From the NCBI GenBank assembly GCA_022385755.1, contig MU278349.1, forward strand, positions 496,001 to 560,000: a stretch of DNA of 64,000 nucleotides, written 5' to 3'. This DNA is from Trametopsis cervina. Taxonomy: Eukaryota; Basidiomycota; Agaricomycetes; Polyporales; Irpicaceae. Made by a program: the position numbers and the translations under genes. Positions 34,976 through 47,167 of the stretch are shown one piece after another (the first letter of the stretch is position 1; each line of letters opens with the position of its first letter). The notes under the pieces were generated by a model that made no database searches, was not told the origin of the DNA, and saw only the letters and a list, made by a program, of their open reading frames with translations.

Positions 34976-35477
34976 GTATCGTGCATAACTGAGAACGTAG
35001 AATGAGTTTGCTGAAGAGGAATAGTAATGAGAGGTCCGTACCAAGCGACCGCAAAGCCCTGCTTCTTCGACAGAGGCGCTGCCTACACGGATGATATCGC
35101 TCTTTCACAGCAACAACAGGCGAGTGCTTTGTGAGACGAGTGAAGGGAAGATATGGTGAGGCGGAAAGGGAAGGGCTCCAGCGCCTATGCTACTGCCCAG
35201 GTTCGTTCTCGACTTCACAGCTCGACTTGCTTCAGTCACCACTAGTGGGAATACCGCCTTACTCCTCGGCGCTCAGTTGTGTAAAACTAAGAACTGGTTG
35301 AACCACACACATACGGCCCTTGTCGTGTAATAAAAGTGAGGCCTGGTCAGGGAGCCCCACCTGCTGCTACAAGTCGTAAACCGCCCACAAATATTTCGAC
35401 TACGTCTCAGCCCCGCCACTCAACAAAAGCATATCCTATCTTGCCTGACTATTTGATTCTACATTAGGCTCTATAAC
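34976..35477. other. Divergent promoter region
   Basis: 502 bases between the PPR-like gene and the CBP80 gene. No gene seen. Confidence 0.5.
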
Positions 35478-38400
35478 ATGAATTACCATGGTGGAGGCGG
35501 TTACCGACGCAGGCAAAACAGAGGTGTGTAGTGAGAATCTCTATGCTTCCTGTCCCTGACGGAACACGGTGTTACAAGTAGAGCATGATTTTCACGACCG
35601 TCGACAAGACGCTGCTGTGGAAAGTCCCGAAGAGAGGCTCAGAATATTCATAATAAAGTTAGGGGAGGTGGTCAGTTGTGATGTATCTACTTACCTCCAG
35701 GGAGTGTGTCTAACTGATAGCAGGACCCATTCCAAGAAGTGCAACGGTGCGCTGAACACATACACACACAAGTGTCGGAGAATGCTGCAAACCTAGCTGT
35801 TGTATCAGAAAGTCTACGAATCGCGTGAGTACCTGAACAACCTTGAACGTGTTTCGTACTGATATGTCTATACAGGCTCACCGAACAACCATACAAAATA
35901 CCGTATTATGCAGCAGTGCTTCGTTCATTATACGATGTCTCTGTTGCTGGCACAGATGACGCGGCAGGCGTCCCCCTCGGCAGACAAATTCTGGATGATT
36001 TTTGGAAGGGTTTCCAGTCGTACCTGGATCAACTCGCGTGGCGCGAAACCAGGCTTTGCGTGAGTGACTTATACCATCCCTCTAACAAACGTTTTGACGT
36101 GCAGATACAGGTTCAGTTTTTCGCACACCTCACGGTGGCGCAAGTGATTACCACACAAACGATGTATGACTTACTACGCTCTTTCAGTGCAGTCTTGGAT
36201 GAATTCGGAGTCTCCCATGGTCGAGCCAAGAAAGCCGCGCTATGCGCTGCGGAGGGTCTCATGATAGTATGCGGTCTCATATGTGCTGGAATGCACCACT
36301 GACATGGAATGTATATAGTGCGGCGCAACGATCAAGGAAGAAACTCGTGTCAATGTCTTCGAGTTGATCAGTTCTATTCAAGCATATATGGACTCCACCC
36401 TTGATACCAAGATGCTCATACAACCCACTACTAAGCTATACGCAAACCAGGAATCGGTTGAAATTGCCGATGAGGTGGGACCCGTTGTGTTGTAACGTGG
36501 ATTATTCGCTCATCCAGCTTTGTTAGATACTGGACTCTGCGCTATCGGCTCTGCAAATCCTCAACGCCTCCGACTTCTCTCAAGTGTCCGATAGCTTTGT
36601 TCAGCCATACAAAGAGTTGTCGACTTACAGCGGACCCACTTTCGACCTTCCCTCAATTCTTGTCCCGCCTGAAGTAGTGGAACTCGACAGTCTTTCAACA
36701 GAGACCGGCGAAGATTCCTTGGTCAAAAAGGAAGAATGGCCTGAGTTCCACGTTCGCCTCTTTGATAGCGATGTACGTTCTTCTGTCTATGCCCAACATT
36801 TTCCTAAGACCGCTCTTCAGGTGACTCCTGATCCCACAACCCCCTCCGGATATGCCATACGCTCTACCTTGTTAGATACTCTCGACATATTCGAGGTTAA
36901 CCGGAAAGAAGCTGCTCGTCTACTCCTCGAATATCCAAAATGGACACTCCCTGGAACTTTCAAGGCCAGACCCGGTGCTCCTCCTCAAGAACCTGTAGCG
37001 GGAAAGGATTGGCAACTCGAGAGTACCATCATCGAGGTCCGTCACGTTCCCGTTCTAGAGAGCAATGAGCTCATGACCCTCTACAGACTGTTCTTGGCGC
37101 GCTTTTGCTACTGCCAGAGCCTTCACACAAATCTATTTACTACGTCGCGTTGATCACCGAACTTTGCAAACTTTCTCCCTCAACAGTCGGTCCGGCGGTC
37201 GGGAAGTCGATACGGAAGCTCTATGGATTCCTCACAGACGGTTTCGATGTGGAGTTGGCTTGCCGCTTCGCTGACTGGTTCTCTGTTCATATGAGTAACT
37301 TCGGTTTTCAGTGGGTGTGGAAAGAATGGTGAGATCAGCGACTTATTTATCATGTCGATGCTTATCGTGAAAGTATAGGGTACCGGATCTGGCTCTCAGC
37401 ACGCAACATCCCAAGCGAGTCTTCATGCGTCGTGCCGTTGACCATGAAATGCGTCTATCATATCATGATCGTATCGTAAAGACTCTACCCGAGCCTATGC
37501 AGGACCCTGATGCCGAAGTTGTTGCTGCAGAGGCCCCTGGTCCAGACTTTGAATACGACGATCCAGGTTCGTAGCATTATTGCCATCTGTTGCTTTATAT
37601 TCAATAAGAAACCCTCCAGCGAATCACTACCATGACGCTGCACAGTCCGTACTGAATCTCATTCGTGGCCGAACAAAAGCGGAAGACGTCATAGTTCATT
37701 TGGAGACCTTAAAAAATTCTCTAGAAACGACGGATAACGACATGAACATAGATTCCATCGTGCGGTCCATCGCCGTGCAATCACTGCTGCACATAGGCTC
37801 CCGTTCTTTCTCACATTTTCTTAATGCGATTGAACGGTATCTGCCGCTTTTGCGCAACCTCGCTTCGGGAAGCCTCACTCCCACTGGCGGATCCAGCCTG
37901 GACGCACGAATGGATATTCTCACCGCTGTGGCCAACTTTTGGAAGCGAAGTAGGCACATGGTCGTCATTGTATTTGACAAACTGATGCAGTACCAAATCG
38001 TGGATCCCACGGATACTGTTGCATGGGCATTCACTTGCGGTGGGAAGAACGCATCCTCGCCTTACCCTAACATCGATGCACAGCTGTGGGAAATTATCAA
38101 AGGTGCTCTGGACAAGGCAAACGGACGAGTCCTCATTGCCCGACGCAAGGTTTCGGCACTCAGGAAGGAAGAAGATGAGAAGGCAGCTCTCGCTCTAGCC
38201 AGCAACGGCACGTCTATGGAGGTTGATGCAGATACAAAGCCAGGTAATCCTCAGCCTCAGGTCGTCGATGGGTGCATGTTGACAAACAGTTGGCTGCAGA
38301 TGTTCCCGAGGTTGAATCCCCCGCGTTGACTACCGCTTTAAAGGCATTCTCAATCCTTACGCGAGAGCAAAAGGCTGTTCTTTCCAGAACGCTCGATGGA

Positions 38401-38742
38401 TTTGTTGACTGTCTCGCATCAGCTACCAAACCAAACCCTAATGCAACGAGTGTCGTTGCTGAGACATCGTGGCACAATCGAGCGAACTGGAGCGAGGCTG
38501 AATGGGTAGTATGGGAAACATGGGGATGGTACCGCCATTTCTGTCGGATGGTGAGTGGTCTCCTATTCTTACTCGCATAAAGGATATCATACATATTTAT
38601 CTGTCCGCAGTACTCTCCGTATCTGCGTAACTATTCAACCACGTTAGGAACTGTGTCTTTCGCCAAAGTCGGTAACGCGGGTGACCCCACGGTAGATTTA
38701 TTCAGGAAGACTTGGAATATTGCGACTGGCCAAGAGCCGTAG
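35478..38742 (+). CDS. NCBP1: Nuclear cap-binding complex large subunit (CBP80/NCBP1)
   Basis: The scaffold of the nuclear cap-binding complex, which with CBP20 binds m7G-capped transcripts and links them to splicing, export and decay. Seen: a short Arg-rich N-terminus (MNYHGGGGYRRRQNR), then alpha-solenoid MIF4G-like sequence: EERLRIFIIKLGE, ALTEQPYKIPYYAAVLRSLY, FWKGFQSYLDQLAWRETRLC, HGRAKKAALCAAEGLMICGA; the middle with LLLEYPKWTLPGTFK and YYVALITELCKLSPSTVGPA; and the C-terminal part with HYHDAAQSVLNLIRGRTKAE, QSLLHIGSRSFSHFLNAIER, FDKLMQYQIVDPTDTVAWAF. An acidic/low-complexity insert lies near 38200. About eleven exons. Length of roughly 850-900 residues is usual. The family identification is confident. 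Confidence 0.92.
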
Positions 38743-39003
38743 TCTATACAGAAGATCTACTTATCAATATCTATTGCCCTTGGTCAGCGGCCCACTCACG
38801 CCCAGCGTGAAGAAAAGTAGTCACTGTACGGGGCTGCAAACCCATCGAGTTCCTACTGTATTTGCAGACAACTTTGATCATGACTACTGCGATATAATGT
38901 TGTCTAACATAAACACCACGCGAGTGAGCTCGAAGGGTGTGATACATGTACAGCGTTAATGGTCCCATGTGAGTGGGGATATATCCAGTCAAGGTATCTG
39001 GTC

Positions 39004-40359
39004 TTATTCGTCCTTATTCTTCGTGCCTGGCTTGCCGCCGTGCCCCCCATCTTTCGACCCGGTAGACGCGATTGAATACAGCATGGTCCCGACAAACACA
39101 CTGGCTGCCCCGGCCCACATCATCGCCTTGCTCTTGTCGCTCAGCCCATCGCCAAAGAGGATGATGCTAATGAGAAGAGACACCGCCTTCCTCACGACTA
39201 GGATAAGCGTGACGGTCAAAGATGAGACTCGCGACGTAAGCCGATGGACTCCTGAGACACAGACTAGTTGGGTCAGCGTGTTGAGGATGAGTGGGATGTA
39301 TGGGGCGGGGATTGGCACAGAAAGGACAGTGGGTGAACCGCGAACACTTGTGTGATATTTGGTGGGGATGAGAGAAGGCACGTATTCAGAGGCGAGAGCT
39401 TGAGCTACTTCAGGGACGACAAACCGGTATGCCGGGCTCGCGTTCAGTGCGGAGAGTTGATGTGTGAGATCATTGCGAGACAAGATGAACATCGGCATGG
39501 AAAGAAAATGTAGATAAAACATAGATTCTTGCCAGGGAGCCGGCAAGGCTGAAGCATCCCGATGCAGCTCCTTTGAGTTCTTCGATGGTGAGGTAACTGC
39601 AGGCCGAGTGTATGTAGCGTATGTTTTATCCTGAGCGATGCCAAGCAGTCCGGAAAGTACTAGAGCGAGCGTCAAGATCCCAATGCCAGTCAAGTACGCC
39701 CGAGTGTGCTCAGAGATGTAGGCGGCGCCTTCTGAGCTCGTGGAATGGTTTGCGGTGACTGCTTTGGGTTTGGAAGCAGATAGTGTGGTCAAAACCACCC
39801 CGGCTGTGACCATGAGTACAGAAATGACCTGTGTGGTTGTATATCTAAATCAAGCCATCGAATGAGAACAGTCGCTTTGCTGGCTAAGTAAAATGCACCA
39901 ACCTCTTCCGTTGCAATACCCACCCTAATAGCATACTGATTACAAGTCCCCCACTGCGGAAAATGATGTGAACAGTCATAGGTATCCTGTACGCGAATGC
40001 GGCATTATTGAGGTAAGACACGGTGTAGAACAGCGCAACCTGAATCAGGTAAGGCAATAATGGTATTCGTCGAGGTTTCAAATGAGGATATGGCGACCAT
40101 GAAACAAATTTGCGAAGACCATTGAGCGTGATGAGCAGGAATTGGGCGAACGTGATCAGCGAACCAGCCTTGGGGTGTTGAGATGTGAGCTGCTCCAATG
40201 TGAGAGCATTACTGCGACAGTTTTTCACATGAGTGTGGGTGCAAGTGGAAGGCAGGCAGGCATAGACTCATACCTGCAGCAGCCGCCAAATACCAATGTT
40301 AATGTTGTCGCCCAGTCAGAGATCAAAGCGAGAGTCACTCCTCCAACGATATCTGCCAT
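39004..40359 (-). CDS. UDP-sugar (probably UDP-GlcNAc) transporter, Yea4/SLC35B4-like
   Basis: A multispanning ER or Golgi membrane antiporter that imports a nucleotide sugar. Three exons: the first gives MADIVGGVTLALISDWATTL and TLVFGGCC, joined to SNALTLEQL (intron about 40204-40268), then FAQFLLITLNGLRKFVSWSP, RIPLLPYLIQVALFYTVSYLNNAAFAYRI, MTVHIIFRSGGLVISMLLGW, and VISVLMVTAGVVLTTLSASK. Later segments include YLTGIGILTLALVLSGLLGIAQ, YIPLILNTLTQLVCVSGVHRL, LTVTLILVVRKAVSLLISIILFG and AGAASVFVGTMLYSIAS. This matches the UAA family and is closest to Yea4 types by memory. The C-end is Lys-rich, which fits ER retention (ends KNKDE). It could be part of glycan synthesis together with the sugar-enzyme pair at 16-22 kb, but the distance argues against clustering. 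Confidence 0.87.
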
Positions 40360-40950
40360 GAATTGTGACAGCGCTTCGCTCGTACGTCGTACTCCAATAT
40401 CCTGAGCTACTCACCTCCACCTCGCGGTAGGAAGCAAGTCAAGGGCGGTCATGGCATGTAGAACGCCACCCCAATATTATCGCCCACTACGTGTTCTGGG
40501 CACGTGCGAGGCTCGTGTGAGCGCCGTAATCGCGTCGTGTCACGCGTCCGTCACACTCTGAGATCGCAAATCCCATGAAGCTGCGCTATCAGTGGAGAAT
40601 CATTGAGGTTCGTGATTCAAATGGAGTACTGTGGTCTCACCCTAATTTTCTAGCCGTCGGCCAATTGTAGGTGAATGGTCAATATTGGCGATCGTATAAC
40701 GGCACCTCTTCCTAGATACACCACCCGTAATTATACAGCGGCGTGAGAGGGGTCAGACTGGTATTCATTTAGCTGAGCACTGCTCACACGAACAGCGGCC
40801 TTCCCCGACTCATACCTGCCAGCCATCCCCCCTGCTGACATCGAGCAGCAGCAGCTACCGTATGGTACCATTCAGCATGTTCCCATGTGATCTGCTTAAA
40901 TATGTGGTCGTCTTTGGTATGTTTTCGTAAGACTCAACTCCCCTTTTACC
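40360..40950. other. Divergent promoter region
   Basis: 591 bases between the transporter (-) and the first P450 (+). A TTAAATAT element at 40896-40903, about 48 bases before the P450 ATG, may serve as its TATA box. No gene seen. Confidence 0.5.
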
Positions 40951-43027
40951 ATGGCCTTTACATACACACAGGAAATTGCACTGGTGACATGGCTACTGTT
41001 TGCTATTTGGATCCTCAGAAGGCGCAGCACATGGATTAGTCGGTTACAGGGCTGTTCACTTCCTCTGGGACCCAAGGGTCTGCCATTCATAGGAAACCTT
41101 TTGGATATGCGGGCAGAAGAGCTACCCTGGCGCCTATACCGTGACTGGTCGTACCAATACGGTGTGTTATGGACAAGATTTTTGTCTCCATAATCTGAAT
41201 TGCAGTTTACAGGAAATCTTATCTATCTCAACGTCTTGGGGACCCCGATTATAGTCATAAATTCAGTGGATATAGCCATCGACCTGATGGAAAAAAGATC
41301 GTCCGTTTATTCGGACAGGCCTGAGTCGGTCATGGATGAGCTGTAAGATGTCTTCTAGGCAGATGCGCTCTGTACTGATAATCTGGGCAGAATCGGGTGG
41401 GATTGGAACGTAGGTCTCATGCGATACGGGCCGCGATGGAGGGAAATCCGCCGGCTCATCCATGTGAACTTTCATCAACTGTCTGTGGCGAAGTATCATG
41501 GATCCCAAACCAGAACGGTTCATAAGTTCCTCCGCACAGCGCTTGAAGGTCAGGGGAATCAGTGCAACCCCCTGTCCTTTCGTCTGTCAGTATCACGTCT
41601 GTCACATTCATATTGTTTCTGACCGTATTCGAATGTAAAGGGCCGCCGGTACCGTAATTGCTGACATTGTATACGGCCTGGAAGTCAGTGGTCCAGACGA
41701 TGAATTCCTTTATCTGCAGGAGAAGGCTTTAGAGGGCCTTAACCTGTCGAGAGTCCCTGGAGCATACTGGGTTGACTATGTACCTTTACTGAAACTCGTC
41801 CCAGACTGGTTCCCTGGGGCAGCCGCCAAGAAATTGGGTAAACAATACCGACCGATCGTTCAGAAGATGTTGAACAAGCCATTTGATACTGTCAAGTCTG
41901 ATGCGGTACGTATAACATCTGCATGACAGAATGACACTTGTATGGTCTAATATCTGATAGGCTCCCAGGGAATGTATTGCTCTGGACCTTATTCGCAAGA
42001 TAGAGAAGCTGGATGATCCCATGCTTCGAACTGAACAAGAAGAGCACGCAAGGGATGCCACTGGTATATTATATGCTGGTAAGGTTTTCTAACGACATGC
42101 GTTAACACGGCGCACTCATAAAACTCCCAGCAACAATCGATACGGTAGAATCCTGAGCTATTTGATGACAAGGAAAGGCTCACACTTTTACGCAGAACTT
42201 GGGCCTGCTTACGTCTTTCTTGTGTGCTATGGCGATGGACCCCCACATTCAGAAGCGAGCGCAGAACGAACTTGAATATGTTGTCGGACCGGATCGACTC
42301 CCCACCTACGACGACCGTGATTCACTACCATTTGTTCAGGCAATTCTTTATGAGAGTGTGCGGTGGTTTCCTGCCCTTCCCATGGGTGTCCCCCGTCGAT
42401 CTACCGCAGATGATTATTACAATGGGTATTTTATACCGAAGGGGACGGAAATCATTCCCGTACGTCTTCACCTGAGTTATACAGCCACTCACAAGTCCTT
42501 AACTATCTCTAGAACGCTTGGTGAGTGTCATTTGTTGTGCTCCACCTCCCTAATCCAACCTCAATTGTCCCCCTAGGGCTATGTTACATAATCCTGACGA
42601 CTATCCAAACCCAGAAAGATTTGACCCCGACAGGTTCTTGAAAGACGGTGAGATAAATCGAGCTGTGCGGAACCCGACAACAATAGCTTTCGGGTTTGGG
42701 CGTCGGTACGTAACTCATGTGTTTAGTCATGGTTATGAATGACAAAGAAATGCAGCATTTGTCCGGGACGTCATTTCGCCCAAGACCATGTATTCCTCAT
42801 GATAGCGTCGATACTACATACGTTCGATATCGAACCAGCAGTGGATGAATACGGAAACCAAATCAATCCTAACCCACAAGCGACGAAGGGCATAACAGCG
42901 TGAGCCCATAGAGCATTGAGTCTAGTACCATGTTGACTCTTGCACCAGCCAACCGGAAAAGCTGCCATGTGTTCTGCGGGCCCGATCAGCTGCTGCTGAG
43001 AGTCTTATCCGCTTAACTCCCCAATAA
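40951..43027 (+). CDS. Cytochrome P450 monooxygenase (first copy)
   Basis: A membrane-anchored haem monooxygenase of about 500 residues. Seen: an N-terminal anchor (IALVTWLLFAIWILRRRS), the proline hinge LPLGPKGLPFIGNLLDM, GNLIYLNVLGTPIIVINS, MRYGPRWREIRRLIH (C-helix WREIRR), the I-helix AATIDT formed across two introns, the K-helix ESVRWFP (ExxR), PERFDPDRFLKDGEINRAVR, and the haem loop FGFGRRICPGRHFA with the axial Cys (about 42757). The end is after a last intron (donor GTGAGC at about 42900), giving QPEKLPCVLRARS and LIRLTPQ. About eleven exons. The layout resembles the large agaricomycete P450 groups related to CYP5144/CYP620, but I do not assign a subfamily. Substrate unknown. Confidence 0.9.
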
Positions 43028-43456
43028 ACGTAAGTGTCACGACATGCACACGTCGCAGGGAAACGATATGATGGTAGAGCTGTATGCATGGTATATTATG
43101 TAGTGGGTATAGGGCGAACGAAATTCCGAACATAGTATGTAAATGTTACTGTAGTAAAAGCGTTGTGGAAGATATGTGATAATAGTCCGAAGCTGAAATC
43201 AGACACAACGAAACACAAATTGAATGAGAGTGGGAAGTTGGTTTGCCTAGTACATCTAGAAATGTTCGTGAAAGAAAAGAAATATAAGGACGTCAACAAA
43301 ACAAAGTTCAAGACGAAACGAATAGAGGTCCATGTCCATGTTCATTTAAGAGGCGTTCGTAAAGAAAGGAGGCTTAGAACTCGCATATTCGAGCTCGTGT
43401 GCATATTATGTTTGTTGCAGTGGTCGACAGCGTATGAGAGATTCGAGAAGATCTTC
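43028..43456. other. Convergent 3' intergenic region
   Basis: 429 A-rich bases holding the 3' UTRs of the P450 and the cyclin. A frame at 43163-43498 is Lys-rich without family resemblance. No gene. Confidence 0.5.
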
Positions 43457-44826
43457 TCAGGCATCGAGTGCCTGCTGCTGCCCGCGGAAGAGGGTTGACT
43501 TGGAGTTGGCAAGGCGGCGCAGTGCATTGCTGGTGCCATGGCTCTCGGAGCTCTCGTGTACTTCTGTGGCCTCTCGCTCCTTCTCGTAATTCTTGTTGGA
43601 GCCAAACATACGACTGAGGAAGCCGCCAGAGGGATGAGAGTGAGTGAAGTTCATGGAGATATTCCGCTTCGTCGATCCTCTGCCGAGACCAGACTTCGCA
43701 GATACGGAGGGCGATATCGTGGCTCTGACTGTACATGTTGAAGCGGTTGAGACCTTGCGGCCTTGCCTGATGCCATGCATGTGTACAACACCCAGAGTGG
43801 TCTCATGTTCCTCGATGTCGTCGACTTCCTTCATCTCGGCCTCGCGGTCGCTAAGAGAGGATATTGAGGTCGCAGGAGTAGATGGGGAAGAGGATGCGCT
43901 ACTGGACGTCCCCGACTCTGATTCACCACTAGCACTAGCAGTACCAAGAGTGCTCGAGGACGAAGCACGCGAAAGAGGGCGAGGGCGAGAAGTGTTACTG
44001 GCGGTGGCAATCGACAAGTAAGTGGATGAGAGCCGCTTCACTAGACCCTGGACACCGGAAGAAGACGTTGAGACAGGTATGGCGGCCTGTTGGGGGCCGG
44101 ATGCCGTGCCAGCCACAACCTCCTCCGCCGCCGTAGGTACTATGTTGACTTGCGCCTGAACCCGAGCCTTGGCACGAGTAACTGCAGCCGCACGAGTCTC
44201 CTTAGCCTCTTGTGTGCGCTTCTTCATGAACGGAGCAAAATGACGGATGGCCTCAGCTTCGTCGAAGCGAAGGTCGTAATCGAGGAGGAATAGAAGCTGC
44301 TTCTCCATGAGGTTGATTTCGGAAGGCTCGAACAACTTTGCAAACCCTGCCCAATGCGCGTTCTTTGGCGAAGAGTCGTTCAGGTACTTCGCTGCAACAA
44401 TGAGAGTGGCAAGGAATACACGATGCCTTGTGCAGGACATGCCTGGGTTGGAAGATTAGTAAGCATATTATGCTAAGAGGGAATAACATAGGAATACGAA
44501 CCTTTGGCCATCTTTGGTAGTTTCGACCGCAGCCTATCGAGATAGATCAACGTTGTCAACAACGTGGCTACTTGAACGTTCGACTGTTGGATGACGATGA
44601 TGATGAAGTCTCTAAGGGAAGGAAGCCATGGCGTCCTAGACGACTGCTCGTTGTAGGTCGACTTGTTAGCTGACGGTTCGTCTCCGAGGTTGATCACCCG
44701 CGTTGCTTGAAGAGCGACGTAGGAGACCATATCCCCCGAGACGTGCTGGCGCATGAGGTCGACGAGAGCGGGATCATGTTGAGACCTGGGAATAAGAGAG
44801 GCTGGGTGACGACGTTCTGCAGACAT
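43457..44826 (-). CDS. Pcl1/2-type (PHO80 family) cyclin
   Basis: A regulatory partner of a Pho85-like cyclin-dependent kinase. Two exons are joined within LPKMAKGMSCTRHR (donor GTTCGT, acceptor CCAG before GCATGTCC). The N-terminal cyclin box is clear: SLRDFIIIVIQQSNVQVATL, LTTLIYLDRLRSKLPKMAKG, RHRVFLATLIVAAKYLNDSS, NAHWAGFAKLFEPSEINLME and KQLLFLLDYDLRFDEAEA. The C-terminal half is Ser/Ala/Thr-rich and disordered, with possible phosphorylation clusters. Length is about 440 residues. The start at 44826 begins MSAERRHPASL. A TATA element on the minus strand (44994-44999) lies 168 bases upstream. A second cyclin of the same family is at 60.7-62.0 kb. Confidence 0.9.
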
Positions 44827-45461
44827 GTTGAATATGCACTGTGTGGTATCTGAGTGAGAGTGGGAAGTTTTAGAGTAATGTTGCCCTTCGAGGGACTTGG
44901 AAGCGGAGAGGAGGGGAGACGAAGGGGAAGTGAGAGAAGTGGAAGGAGAAGTGAAAGGATGAAACCAAAGGGTGAAGCAGCGTCGACGCCGCCTTTATAG
45001 TGAAAAGAAGTGACAACGAAGTTCGATCGTGTGACGACGAACGGGGTGTGAAGAGAAGTGTGGAAGTGCTGAACAGATGCAAGAAAACAGAGAAAACAGA
45101 TGATTTGCGAGAGCTAGGAGTAGTATGAGAAAGTAAAGAGTCAAGGAGGGAGAATGAACAAGGACGTTTTGGCCACCGTTTTTATAGGCACGCAGAGGCT
45201 GGGCAGTTATCAAACAACGAATGACAAAAATCGGCTCGGGAGGTTGACCAAATGCGTTCTACGTTACCATATTCGGCATGCTTCCCTCTCCGCTCGTTTT
45301 TAACGCCGCGGGTGGCTCCGTTGGGATCAACCTGAGATCGGTAGACCGAGCATATAGCAGTCACGAAAGGGGGGCAGGCCCATAAGCTGGAAGAAATACA
45401 ACAGGGAACCAAAGATACAACTTCCGGAAAGTTACAAATCCTGATCATCGCACTGACACAT
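44827..45461. promoter_or_regulatory. Promoter and long C/T-rich leader of the cyclin gene
   Basis: 635 bases, mostly purine-rich on the plus strand (therefore C/T-rich on the cyclin strand, 44870-45180), with TATA-like boxes at 44994-44999 and 45181-45187 (minus strand). Short frames here are composition artefacts. The far end holds the 3' UTR of the SH3 gene. Confidence 0.45.
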
Positions 45462-46636
45462 TCAGAGTATCTTGACATATGAAGCCGGTACCAGTCCTCG
45501 TCTCCCGTCAGAAACAGCGGTCCACCTATTCGGGCGTAAGGGTGTGGATGCTAATTCCATCGTGTGCATAAAGACATACCAGTCGTCTGACGTTTTCTCA
45601 ACCACGTAAACCTGCTGCCCTTCCTGCAGTGGAAGGTCTCCGGGATCCTGTATACGGACTTCAGATCTGCACGAATGCTCCGAAGAGCAAAGACCTACCT
45701 CGCTAGTGTATTCGTATAACGCTTCTGCCCATTCCCCTGTTTCCTCTGGTTCCGGCGCCGCTCTGGGGGGAGGCGGAGGAGGAGTGGCCTTTACAGGCTC
45801 AGGAGTGATACTCGAAACGCGACGCACAGGCGGAGGTGCAAAGTTTCTCTTCGGGGTCGCGAAAGCCGGCGGCACCGGTGGGGCTACGGGCGGCGGGGTA
45901 GCAGTTTTGTTCGCAGTCCCGTTTCGTATTGACAAAAACGCATTCTTTCCTGAGGAAATGTCAACATCCCCAAATTTCTGTGTGCACACTTGAGTTCGAA
46001 AGACCTTTGTGACAGGTTTAGCTTACACCGTACCTTTTGTGTGACAAGCTTATTCGTGCTCGATGATACCGACGGAGGGGGTGATGATGCGCCCGATTCC
46101 TCGCTCTGATCGCTAGATATCCTGCGGGGAGGCGGACGCGGTGGCGGTGCACCGGGACCCGCAGGATTCCACTTCAGTGCGGCGGCGGCAGCAGCCACAC
46201 GTCCTACAGGTACATGGTCCGACTCTGGTTGCTGAAGCAGCGGCGTGAACCAGGTCAGACCACGAAAAAGCTCATGATGCATAGACACGTACCGGAGAAC
46301 TAGTGCTCGCCTCCCTCTGTCTTTTCCACGCAGGTACTGAACTCTCGTTGGATGTTTCCGACTGGTTTGCGAATGATCCTCGAAGGGCAGATAAAGCAGC
46401 TTTCCCTGCGGCTTGTTGTACGTGGTTGTTGAAGTGGTTGCTGGCCGTCACACCGTTATCACTATCCGTTGCGTTCCCAAAGACATCGGGACGCGACGCG
46501 AAGTATCTAATTAAAGTCGAACACGACCGCCATCAGAACCATCGACGCATCCGGAAATGCATGACGTTCGGGCTCACTCGTCCAACAGACCAAAGAATGC
46601 ATCCTTTTCTGAGGATGAGAGATTAGAGAAGACCAT
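45462..46636 (-). CDS. Proline-rich protein with C-terminal SH3 domain
   Basis: An adaptor, probably of cortical actin or endocytosis. Reconstructed start MVFSNLSSSEKDAFFGLLDE (ATG 46636) joins over an intron with GTGAGC donor and TTTAATTAG acceptor to YFASRPDVFGNATD, VQQAAGKAALSALRGSF, then QPESDHVPVGRVAAAAAALK, poly-proline stretches (APPPRPPPRR, ATPPPPPPRAAP) and KFGDVDISSGKNAFLSIRNG. The SH3 domain is at the C-end: WAEALYEYTSE, DPGDLPLQEGQQVYVVEKTS, DDWW formed across an intron, and SDGRRGLVPASYVKIL. The ALYxY, WW, and final SY signature residues are present. Six exons. I do not recognise the exact family beyond SH3. Confidence 0.85.
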
Positions 46637-47167
46637 TTGCCACGCTCGCCGCAGTGCTGAGCTGAGAGTGGATGTACGTGATGAAGGTAGATGGCCAACA
46701 CAAGAGCTGGGTACACTCGATCAATCGAAGTGGGTTGCTAACCGGGACGTCAATCAAAATGACTGAGTTTACCAAGTCGCGCTGCCGGTAATGCAGCTCC
46801 AGCCTTACAATTTTGGGAAAGTGACTGATATGCGATTCATGAACGGCCAGATTGAGCACTGCAAGTCGCAGTTGCTGGTTATATTTATTATGATGCCCTC
46901 AACGAGCACCACCTACGCTACTGCATTGAGCAGACATAGTAGACTGCATTAGTTTTAACAAGGAAAGCTTCGGACGGAAGCAGCTAGCTACTCGACTTAT
47001 GACAAGATAACATATATGAAGCAAAGCATCCATGATTGACAGAAGAACATACATCGGAGAACGAAGGGGAGGTTGATATAAAGCACATGTCATGAATATG
47101 TATAGCGGGGCCGTAGCGAGTAATGTCACAATAGGTTTGAGTAGTGAGAAGAAAAGCTGGCACACCG
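46637..47167. other. Promoter of the SH3 gene / 3' end of the SS18-like gene
   Basis: 531 bases without a supportable gene. Short open frames on the minus strand lack conserved sequence. Confidence 0.5.
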
